Source: Fistulifera solaris
Taxonomy: Eukaryota; Bacillariophyta; Bacillariophyceae; Naviculales; Stauroneidaceae
Reading direction: 5' to 3'
DNA length: 64,000 bases
Assembly: GCA_030295235.1 (NCBI GenBank)
Contig: AP026164.1
Coordinates: forward strand, 2,474,114 to 2,538,113
The notes beneath the pieces were generated by a model. The model was not told the origin of the DNA. It searched no databases and saw only the letters and a program-made list of their open reading frames with translations. This document shows, piece by piece, positions 47,466 through 57,009 of this stretch (position 1 is its first letter; each line of letters starts with the position of its first letter). The position numbers were made by a program, and so were the translations under genes.

Positions 47466-49713
47466 ATGAGGACCAATCTGATTTTCTTTACTTGTATATT
47501 CCCATTGTGTCAATGTTTTGTTATTCGCAGCAACAGTCATGCTTTTCGACAACAAATTCCTTTGATATTGACAACACCGGCTATGAGTTCTTTTGTCTTC
47601 TGTCGATGACTAGTTCTGGTGTAACAACCACCAAGAAACAGCGTCCCCGTCGGAAACCTGCCGCTACAAAAGTCAAGTCTACAGCAATCAACAAGGAGTT
47701 AAAAACATGGAGAGTATTCGGCATCGAAGTGCATCCTGATCGCCTAGCAGAAATTCAAAACGATCATTCTAAAAGTTCCTCCGACACGCCTCGTTCAGTC
47801 AGTCAGCAATACGTCAACGGCGCCGTTTTAGAGTCGTTACTGATGAAGTTTTCGGAAAAGAGTAGCAGCAACTCTACAAGTACAGCTGACACATCTCCAG
47901 CTGTTCGTCTGGAGCAATTTGGTATCGACAATGTGCGGGTCGTTCGAAGATCTTTGGATGCACGTGATAAACGACGCGTCGACGGAGGTCACGGTCCTCG
48001 CTTCGGCTATGTATTAGATTTTGATGTTCTACCGGGCAGTAAACTGCAGGTCAAGGAGCAGCCGGGTCGCATCGAATGTCTGACGTTAAAAACGAATGAT
48101 GCCAAGTTGACTGGCAAGAATCAAACTTCTTCTTCTAGCGATTTATCGAAAAAGCGAGTCATTATAGTAGGATCAGGTCCAGCTGGACTGTTTTGTGCAT
48201 TGCAATTGACCCGCGCCGGAGTTCACGTCACTGTATTGGAGCGCGGACAACCGGTCGAATCCAGAGGCAAGGATATTGGTGCCTTGATGCACCGACGTTC
48301 GTTGGATGCGGAATCCAATTTTTGTTTCGGAGAGGGAGGAGCGGGGACATGGAGTGATGGAAAACTCACTACACGGATCGGTCGGAACTCAGATGCTGTG
48401 CGCTTTGTTTTAGACACGTTTGTCGAATATGGTGCACCGGAGAAAATATTAGTAGAAGGAGCACCACACTTGGGGACCGACAATTTGGTACGACTGCTGC
48501 GCAATATGCGAATGGATATACGTCGCTTGGGAGGGGATATTCGGTTCGGAACGAAAGTGACGAAATTGATTATCGCAGATGGAATAACAAAAGGTGTTGA
48601 ATTCGTGACGCAAGAAGCAACGGAACGTAGTGTCGATGGCAAAGCTGTTACATCCGATGGAGGAGAACACGGGCAAATTTTTGGAAACGCTGTTGTACTT
48701 GCAACAGGGCATTCAGCCAGGGATATTTATGAGCAGTTACATGCTAGTGGGGTCAAATTGGAACCCAAGGGATTTGCTGTGGGGTTTCGAATCGAGCATC
48801 CTCAAGCGGTAATAAATAAAATCCAATACGGACAAGAATGGGGTCCTACAGTTGTGACTGGCAAAAGCTCACAGATGAACTCAATCAGAAGTACTTTAAT
48901 AACGCTCCTCCTCCTTCATATGAACGAATATCACACCGCGGAAACTTGCCTGTTCCTTCTTACCAGCTTGCAACGGATGAAGGCTTCGATGGAATCCAAA
49001 AACGAGGTGTTTATTCGTTCTGTATGTGCCCTGGTGGTACAGTGGTGTTAGCATCGACCGATCCGGATGAGGTTTGTGTGAACGGCATGAGCTTTAGCCG
49101 TAGAGACTCGATTTGGGCAAACAGTGCCCTCGTAGTCACCGTCGCTAGCAACGATACGATTCTGGACCCTTATCGAGAAGAGCACGGTGTTTTAGCCGGC
49201 GTCGCATTTCAAAGAGACATGGAGCGACGTGCATCTGTTATGGGCGGTGGAAATCTGACTGTTCCAGTCCAGCGCGTCACAGATTTTCTCGCAGGTCGAC
49301 CATCAACCTCAGCTCCGTCCTCCTCGTATCGCCTTGGTGTCAAGCCAGCGGCTTGCCATGAAATCTATCCACAGCCACTTGTTTCGGCTCTTCGCTATGC
49401 GCTTACACAACATTTTGAGAAATACATGCCTGGCTATGTATGTGAAGATGCTCTTTGCACGCCGTTGAAACTAGAACGTCAAGTCCAGTTCGTATTTCAC
49501 GTGATGACGAGACACTGCAGGCCATCGGTACAGAAGATCTCTTTCCGGTTGGTGAAGGAGCTGGTACGTAAAAGCAGTTTGTACAAATTATCACTTTGAA
49601 AACGACCCTTTCCTTACTTTCAAACTACAGGTTTTGCTGGAGGAATAGTCAGCGCCGCTGTCGATGGACTCGTGGTGGCGACTGCCTTACATAAGAAGCT
49701 GTCCGGAGTCTGA
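47466..49713 (+). CDS. FAD-dependent dehydrogenase of COG2509 type, probable plastid leader
   Basis: It has a GSGPAGLFCALQLTRAGVHV FAD-binding fold, then LERGQPVESRGKD, a NFCFGEGGAGTWSDGKL segment, VVLATGHSARDIYE and GFAVGFRIEHPQ, all typical of the COG2509 flavoproteins, whose reaction is not established. The C-terminal part reads YSFCMCPGG, EVCVNGMSFSRR and GVKPAACHEIYP. A 67-nt intron (49564-49630) lies inside the final FAD motif, GEGAGFAGGIVSAAVDG. The start is set at 47466 because MRTNLIFFTCIFPLCQC then FVIRSN looks like a plastid leader. This needs one more T in the run 47591-47594; otherwise the start is 47492. Other one-base joins are G4 at 48840-48843 and T3 at 49454-49456. Confidence 0.8.
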
Positions 49714-49887
49714 ATGCGATTGACCGTATTGCAGAGATATTACTACAGTAATCGATGTGGATAATCCGAGAGTCTTCCTCGGGAAAAGATATGCAGGAAG
49801 AATCATTGATTATTGATTATCATGGTGCTTTGAAGCCGCGAAACGAGTTTAATTATGCTCGCAAGAATTATCGCTCGTCAACGTTTT

Positions 49888-49979
49888 AATATCCGGGTAC
49901 CACCTCTGGGGATAAATTTCCCTACGAGGCCAACGTGCTTTTACGTAAACCTTTGAAGTGTTGTATGTTTGCTCCTTTC
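49888..49979 (+). repeat. Dispersed hairpin repeat, copy B
   Basis: AATATCCGGGTACC box, GGGGATAAATTTCCCTACG, an imperfect AACGTG..TTTTACGTAA hairpin, and a TTGAAGTGTTGTATGTTTGC end. It is the fullest copy with both the CCGGGT box and the hairpin on this strand. Confidence 0.75.
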
Positions 49980-50131
49980 TGTGTTCGTTGTTCCATGTAA
50001 TGTCAACGATTCTTGCCGAGGGCTTTCAAACTGCTTTCAAAAGTAGGTTGATGAGTGTTTTCACGACAATTTTCGCCCGTAAGACCCAAGAAATTATGAG
50101 AGCGCGAATTTGATAGTTTCGAATGCGACCT

Positions 50132-50196
50132 ACATCGATAAAACTCCTACGGGGCCAACGTGAAAATCACGTAAACCTTCGAAGCGTTTTATGTCT
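50132..50196 (+). repeat. Dispersed hairpin repeat, copy C
   Basis: CATCGATAAAACTCCTACGG, hairpin ACGTGAAAATCACGT and a CTTCGAAGCGTTTTATGTC end. It is closely similar to copy A outside the loop. Confidence 0.75.
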
Positions 50197-50585
50197 CATA
50201 CATTGCACCTATTACCTACAAAGTATTGAGCACTTATTGCTATAGATTATTACTGATTGGTACACATTTTGCATATTGGTGATACTGAAAGTGAGATTGG
50301 TGTAAAAACGACATGAAGAATGCCAAATAATTACCATATCCGTGTTACGCCATATCCGGGTTGCTTAAAGCTTGATGATTTGCGCGTTATTGTAAAAACG
50401 TCCTCCTATCGTTGTCGATCTGTTCTACGGAGTAATACTTTTATTCTGGTACCGTACCGACATGAAGCCGTAAAGTCATAAACCGAACCGCGTGTAACCG
50501 TGACCCTTTTGTCCTCGACCATGATGATTTTTCATTGTTTTCCTCAATAAAAACAAGCCAACCAAAAACACCTAATCCTTTTATA

Positions 50586-52358
50586 ATGAGACGACTTCTT
50601 ATTCGGCTGATCGCTGCAGGCTATTTGATAAGCGCGAGAGCACAGCAATGCGACAATCGCGGAATTTGTGACACGCATGAACGATGCCCTGTGTGGCACG
50701 AAGAGGGCATGTGCGAAAAGGAAAAAGATTATATGACGCGTCACTGTCCTGTCAGCTGCAAAATGAAACATGCAAAAGCGAATGCTGCAGCTGCCTGTGC
50801 CGATGCTCATCCTCGTTGCAAAGTATGGGCCGACCTAGGTGAATGCGAGGTCAATCGCAACATGAAAAGTACTGCGCAAAGTCATGCGATTTGTGCGATG
50901 AATCTGCCCCGGAATGGCTCTCGAAGAAGAGGAAGATCCTGACTGTGTCGATGATCATACCAACTGCGAGTTCTGGGCTGAAAAGGGTGAATGCACGGCA
51001 AATCCGACTTATATGCTTGCCAATTGCAAGAAGAGCTGTGGATCCTGTGTCAAAGTCGCTAAAAGAGAGCGCTACTCGTGTGCTGCACGGAGATGATGCG
51101 ATTTTGGAGGAGTCGATAAAGTATGGCGTGAAACAGCGTGCGGAGGGTGACAGGAGAGTTGAAACAATCGCTCGTTTAGAAGAGGCCCTGGACTATATGG
51201 AAAGCGAGCAAGTCACTCATTTGCCAGCGAAGCTAAGAGAAACTTGTAAAAATCGACACGAACTCTGCTCGTTTTGGGCTGTCATTGGAGAGTGCCAGAA
51301 CAACGCTGCTTATATGGCTACAAACTGTGCTGTCGTTTGCATGAGTTGTCATTTGATTGACTTTGAAACGCGTTGTCCTCCTTTGCCAGATGCCATCCCT
51401 GCCCTGTTGCCTGGTGATATGAATAAGATGTTCGAAAGAATTGTCGCAACAGCACCTGGAAACCGAACATTGACTGATACCGAACGGAAAGAGTTGGCTG
51501 CCGACAATATGACGGAATACACAGTAACGGTTCATTCGAGGCCGAGTGATGAGCCATCGACGGAGAGTAGTGTAGTAGTCGACAAATCACTTCCTCCGTG
51601 GGTTATTACATTCGACAACTTTTGCTTCCGGAAGAATGTGACGCTTTGATTGCACTTGGTTATAAATACGAGTACAAGAGATCACAGGATGTCGGTGCAG
51701 CGAAATTCGATGGGAGTCATGAAGGTGTTCAGAGCACGCGACGAACTTCGGAAAATGCCTGGTGTTCTGACCACCACGGATGTCGAAAAGAAGTGTTAGC
51801 GGTAAAGATTCACGAACGAATGTCAAAGGTCATGGGTATTCCTCCGGAGAATAGTGAAGATCTACAAATGCTGAAGTACGAAAAGGGTCAATTTTACAGG
51901 AGTAAGTCCTTGCGATCCTAAATATGCGATGTATCGATTTCGTGCAACGCTCTCACTGTGTTTCATTCATTGCACAGCCCATCATGATTACATTCCTCAT
52001 CAAAAGGATAGACAATGCGGTCCTCGGATATTGACGTTTTTCTTGTATCTGTCTGATGTGGAAGAAGGTGCGTGCCATCATGTGATGAATCAAACCTTTT
52101 GAACTAAACGGTCATAGATAATTTGCTAACATTCAAATCGCAGGCGGGGGAACGAATTTTCCACAACTTAATATTACGGTCATGCCGAAGAAAGGACGTG
52201 CTTTGCTGTGGCCAAGTACTTACAATGCAGAACCTATGGTGAAAGATGGTCGTACCTCTCATCAAGCTATGGATGTAATTGAGGGAACAAAGTTCGCCAC
52301 GAACGGATGGGTACACATGTACGATTATGTAACTCCGCAAAAGAAAGGCTGCAACTAA
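50586..52358 (+). CDS. Prolyl 4-hydroxylase with four ShK domains
   Basis: A secretory 2-oxoglutarate/Fe(II) dioxygenase. A signal peptide (MRRLLIRLIAAGYLISARAQ) is followed by four ShKT-type six-Cys modules: CDNRGICDTHERCPVW, CADAHPRCKVWADLGEC, CVDDHTNCEFWAEKGEC and CKNRHELCSFWAVIGEC. The catalytic domain follows: ITFDNFLLPEECDALI, MLKYEKGQFYR, then HHDYIPHQ (Fe-binding H.D), PRILTFFLYLSDVEEGGGT, FPQL, ALLWPST and TSHQAMDV (distal His), with GTKFATNGWVH. Introns are 51902-51977 and 52068-52143, both 76 nt. Frame breaks are at A4 50864-50867, C4 50907-50910, an A run near 51060 and T4 51620-51623; all but one need a single added base. It probably hydroxylates prolines of extracellular or wall proteins in the ER/Golgi. 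The ShK modules may bind partners. Confidence 0.88.
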
Positions 52359-52442
52359 TTGGATTAATGTTGTAAGTAGTTGCAAAATTGTCACAATTTT
52401 CTCCATTCTATTCTATTTAATAACTCTGTAAAGCAAGGCAGC

Positions 52443-53523
52443 TCAGTCTTCTTCAGCCTCATTGATTACCGTCGGACCAAAACGCAAATCAGCGTTTTCG
52501 GAATCACTGTCCGGAAGACTTGACGCGCCCAAGTTGTATAGAAGCGCCTCGCGCCACTGCTTGTCATTTGTTACAGAAAGCGCGTCGTCCTCAAAAGATG
52601 ACTTTCAAGGTCGCTCGTCTTTTGTCGTTTCCTCGCTGGTTCTTCTCCCATTATCTCTTCATCCGAGATTTCGTTGAATCGTCTCCTACCCGTTTCAACC
52701 ATATTAGTAATAATTCTCATTGTGGAAGTCATAGTGAAGGGTCCTCGCTTACGTGGAAGCTGAAAGGAAGCAAAAGTCCCCAACAGTTCTCAAGTAGAAA
52801 GCCCCAATTTCCACTCGGCGATCTTTGCACCACGTACGTTGGTAAGTCTCTTCCTGCTACGTTCAGACGTAGATAAGTTCCCTGGATCCCTTTCGGTAAA
52901 TCTATAGGCGACGTGATAAATTTCCAGCGAACTTCCAGACCTCCGGGATGAGAATCAGAAAAGGGATCCATGAATTGAATCGAAGATAATACAGCATTGT
53001 CAACATTCTTCTGATGCATGATGGCTTGCTTCACGGCCCCACAAGGAAGAAAAATAAGCTGTCGAGCTTCTTCACCGGCATACCACGGGTCCGGTAAGAT
53101 CCATTCGGGTCCTGCGGCTTCTTTGAATCGAAAGTTCCAGATCGTTCCGGTGCCAGTGTAAACATCATAACAAAGCTCTTCGAGTCGAATGGATCGTCGG
53201 AAACGAGCGTCTTCACATGATTGAAGATACGCGTACATTGCCGAGACTTGATAAGCAGGTGAGCCATAATGCGTGTCTCGAAGCGTCAGTGCACGCGAAT
53301 CGACGTGAACTTTGCGAGCCCAAAGCTCTTCGCATCGTTGAGACCATCCGATTTTGTTCAAACTGAAGAGAAAACAAAATCTTCGATTCAATTGACGACA
53401 ATCTGACAGCGAGTGAGCGTTAAGAAAGGAGCCTATGAGGCATAGGATCTCCTCTGGCATGCTCGAGAGTGAAAGAGACGTCAAATCTCGAAAGACATTG
53501 TCGTTCTCAAGACGGTTGCTCAT
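52443..53523 (-). CDS. F-box protein
   Basis: The product has about 360 residues. An F-box lies near the start: SSMPEEILCLIGSFLNAHSL then DCRQLNRRF, followed by WSQRCEELWARKVHV. F-box proteins recruit targets to SCF ubiquitin ligases. The C-terminal part has a compact domain with YDVYTGTGTIWNFRFKEA, GGLEVRWKFI, GTYLRLNVAGRDLPTYVV and SPSGNWGFLLENCWGTFASF, then PRKRGPFTMT, which I cannot name. Two one-base joins are needed: G4 should be G5 near 52770 and one base is missing near 52600. The corrected end is ADLRFGPTVINEAEED, stop at 52443-52445. The Met at 53523 is chosen; an upstream in-frame Met exists at 53637. Confidence 0.7.
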
Positions 53524-53974
53524 GGTCGAAAGAGAAAAAGGCCTTCGTTTGCGATGCGTTTCAGCGATGGAAAGAGTCGTGCGATTCGTTCTCGCCGAAA
53601 AATTGTGACAGAGAGAGATCAGCTCTTGCTTCGTCAAAGGAAAATGAAAACAAATAAACAGATCTCATGGACAGGTTTCTTTTATGAAGCACGAAAGAAA
53701 AGTTTTCGACAAGGTTTTTTTCACGGTTCGCGCGCGCCTTCGAGAAAACGGGGTTCGTTACCGGAATGACATTAACCTTCACAAATGTTTAACGGAGTAA
53801 AAACGAAAATTTGTGTACAACATGTTTGGTGTTCATGACTAAAATCCAGTCATTAACATTACAATATTACGCGTTGTTATAAACTTATTACACCGTATGA
53901 AGCTAAAAGAAGTAACTTCGATCTTAGATCTCTGATCGTTCAAAAGATATACTTTACAACTGCCTGGTACGCTC
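53524..53974. other. Intergenic region, no gene seen
   Basis: About 450 nt between two minus-strand genes, A/T-rich. It should contain the F-box promoter on its left side and the 3' end of the channel gene on its right. Confidence 0.5.
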
Positions 53975-56455
53975 TTAGCGCTTTCGTCGGCTAACAGAAT
54001 CCTTGAACAACTTCTTAGTCTCAGGGTCTTTCATGTCATTCCAAGGTGTGTTGCCCCATCGATCTGCAAGCGACAAATCTGCCCCATGTGATGCTAATAC
54101 TCGAAGAACAGCCACACTTTTCTCTGCCACAGCGATGTGTGCTGCAGTACGCTTGTCGTAATCAGCTGCATTTATTTCGATTCCGGCTCTAAGTAATCGC
54201 TTCAACAAAACTATGTCCCCGTCGAAAACTGTCTGACACAGTACGGAGGCCGCGAGGCTTTCTGACATGCACAATGCCGCACCGTTTTTGAGAAGAATTT
54301 CCATCGCAACATCATTTCCATTCTTAACTGCCTCCAGCAAAGCCGTCGAGCCGTGCATATCAGTCGCATTCGGATTCGCCTGGGCGCATCGCGTTTAAAG
54401 TAAGATAGGTGCAACTGACACTCTAACGAAAAAGATTTTGCACTTACCTTAAATTCCAGTAATAGCCGCACGACATCTGTATTGCCTTTCATGGACGCCA
54501 CCATAATCGCAGTACGCCTATCATAGTCGGCATTGTTGGGGTCGAATCCTTGGTCGCACATCAGCGAAATTGTTGCCGTATCTCCTCTCGAAGCAGCGTA
54601 GAGGAATCTTGTTGTTTGGTCGTCCAACTGCTTATCCATATGCATTTTGACCAGATCCGCAACGGCCGTTTGTGAGTCTAGTCGCTGCTTTTCTTGTCCT
54701 TTTCGATATCTAGCATGCTAAGGTATGATGCTTTGTCCATATCAAAACTTGACCCCGCACGAAGTACTTCGAGCCGCTTCGGAAGTGACACTAGTTGAGA
54801 CTCGACCTTCTTCAACAGATTTTGGAGAATTTTGCCTGCCGAGCTTGGGTGATCCAGTGCCAGCTGCTTGTAGGCTGCCTGTGAGATTGTCAGCGTCTTA
54901 CAAAGCGTCCAACAAGTGACAGAATCGATTTGCGGTGATTCAGTGAAGAAACCGATATCACCAATAAAATCTCCAGATTGCAGAAGCAAGTCCTTATCCA
55001 GTTGGTCAGCGTCATGACAGGACGATCGTGCGCGGAACAAATCATGCGATTCTCCTGTGGTAATTTGAGCCAATCCACCAACCAGCAGGAACAAATCGGA
55101 CAAGATGGATCCCCGCTCAACAATCTCTTCGCCCGGACTAAAGATTTCTACCGTACACGACGCCAAAAGGCATCGATAAATTGGGGTCGAATTTCGTGCA
55201 TGAGCCGAGTCTGGACCAGTGGTTGCAGGTACAGTCTCCGCAGTATCTTGCGCCGCACTGCACTAGGAAAATTTTGTAAAACTTTCTCATCCGACACTTC
55301 GCGGTTGTTAAACTCCAGTCTCAGCTGAAGCCTCAGCTTGTTTGTCAGGGCTTCATCAAAATGGTTCATTTCACAGTATTGTTGTAGAATTTGTAGACTA
55401 TCTCTGTATTCTCCTGTCTTTTCGTCCCCTTTACAATTAATAATGTGATAGATCCAATGATCCATGCCGCGGATGCCACATTGATTACCATAAATACACT
55501 CCCCAGAGTTGTTCGATGGAATTGGCCGGCGAGAAATCACCATATCCTACAGTGCAAAACGTAACGATAGACTGCAAATCATAAGTTGAGACGGACGGGC
55601 TTCTACAAGGAACCTTCAACTATAGCGGCAGTTCAACGTACCAGATACAAGGCTGTAATGTATCGCTGAAACCCTGTCATTTCATGTACACGCGGTCCCA
55701 ACCATGTATCTTGATCAAAATCACGCAAACGAGCGAGAAAGTACATAGAGCAGGCTTCCAAATGCGTCAAAGCCCAAACGGCCCCAAAATTACGCATCAG
55801 CGTAAAGCACAGTAATGAGACTCGTGCATCGTACTGAAGCACGTAAGACAGCTGCTTCATTCGATACAACCGAACGAACGCAAATAGCCGAAAGAGTGAA
55901 GACATCAAGAGGGTCGTCGGGTCGCCGCCCCTTGCGTCGCTATTGATCCATCCTGCTATCCACAGCGCGACCCATTCGCAAGGAATCACACCCAAGACGT
56001 CCACAAAGAAGTTGCCCCCAACACATATTCTTTAAATATCTTGGAACGCTCAAAATGAGAACCTCTTGCTTATAGAACGCCAAATTGAAGCTGATGAAAA
56101 TGTCAATCACAAACACAGCTGTCAATAGATCTTCCAGGTTACTCATGATATCATTGAAGTTCCCGGGCTCATTCGAAAAAGCAATTTGAAAGGGAACGAG
56201 AAATAGTGTAAAGATAGCCCCTAACGCGGTCAAAGTCCACCAGACGCGATAAGAGAACATCCAGGGAAACAAAATCCCTCGAATATGACGTGCTTGTTTG
56301 AGAATACTCTGATCATACTGAAATGATGTACCGACTACTCCGTTTGGTCGCGACCGTAAGAGCTGCAACGCATCAAATGTTGTTGACAGCAATGGGTGCT
56401 CTTCCTCCGAAATCGTTGTGTCTGCTGATTGTTTCATTCTGCTTGATTCATTCAA
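53975..56455 (-). CDS. AKT-like (plant Shaker-type) K+ channel with cNBD-like domain and ankyrin repeats
   Basis: Coding order on the minus strand: a cytoplasmic start, S1-S3 (FSYRVWWTLTALGAIFTLFL, FVIDIFISFNLAF), S4 with Arg/Lys (LFRLFAFVRLYRMKQLSYVL), S5, and a pore reading TFCTVGYGDFSPANSIEQLW (K+-selective TVGYGD). A C-linker follows, then a cyclic-nucleotide-binding fold (FSPGEEIVERGSILSDLFLL, GDFIGDIGFF) and ankyrin repeats (NNADYDRRTAIMVASMKGNT, NAADYDKRTAAHIAV). Introns are at 55641-55572 (70 nt) and 54447-54381 (67 nt). The GDIGFFTESPQIDSV stretch lacks the phosphate-binding Arg of true cNMP binders, as in plant AKT channels. Five breaks need one base in a run; one (G5 near 56015) needs one base fewer. 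Likely a voltage-gated plasma-membrane channel. Confidence 0.85.
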
Positions 56456-57009
56456 GTGGTACGTCTCGAGATCCTTCCTTCGACTAGTCGATCATATTGC
56501 GCTTAATAGATTGTAAAGAAGAAGAGAAGATAATTGGAAAGAATACATGATTGCAATGCATCGACGACGACGACTCTTGTTATCATCAACAACTTCCTCA
56601 AAAATGTCAGGAAGCAAAAGTAAGGTTATTGCGAAAGGCGAAAGACATCCATTCTGGTATGCATTAGTAGAGTTAAGGCTATCAAGGGCGGGCAATGAAA
56701 AATAGAAGTCTGTACTTCGTACGCTTGACCTTGGCGTTGACACGGATTATATACTACGGAGTAGAATTGTGAGTACGGGAAGGACGTTAAAATTCTGCCT
56801 CCCAGTACAAGGTTCTACGTAGCGTCTACGAAGAGGCAGAATTTTAACGCCGTTCCCCGGGTAACTGCTAAGGTTACAGGTTACTTGGAGATTGGAGACG
56901 GTAGACAAGTCGCTTTCGTCGAAAAACGAAGGAGAAAGCACTCGGACCCATCGCATTCTCACACTATTTGTTATGCCCGCTCGGATGGATTTACTTCTAA
57001 TGGAAGTTT
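56456..57009. other. Intergenic region with inverted repeat
   Basis: About 550 nt upstream of the channel gene and of the decayed PDE gene. It contains the inverted repeat at 56785-56849. No gene is seen. Confidence 0.5.
56785..56849. repeat. Perfect 17-bp inverted repeat with 31-nt loop
   Basis: CGTTAAAATTCTGCCTC at 56785-56801 is exactly complementary to GAGGCAGAATTTTAACG at 56833-56849. Weaker pairing continues outward (GGGAA..../....TTCCC). The loop holds CTACGTAG and TCTACG words like those in the dispersed hairpin repeats. Confidence 0.9.

Larger units (their letters stand above)
49714..50585. other. Intergenic region with two hairpin repeats
   Basis: About 870 nt with no gene. It holds copies B and C of the dispersed repeat and a lone CATATCCGGGTTGC box near 50350. 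The sequence just upstream of 50586 is A/T-rich and presumably the promoter of the hydroxylase gene. Confidence 0.6.

Noticed and set aside
305-56115. Programmed ribosomal frameshifting in many genes
   Set aside because: The sites lack a common slippery heptamer and follow homopolymer length in unrelated genes, mostly with the same sign. Sequencing error is simpler.
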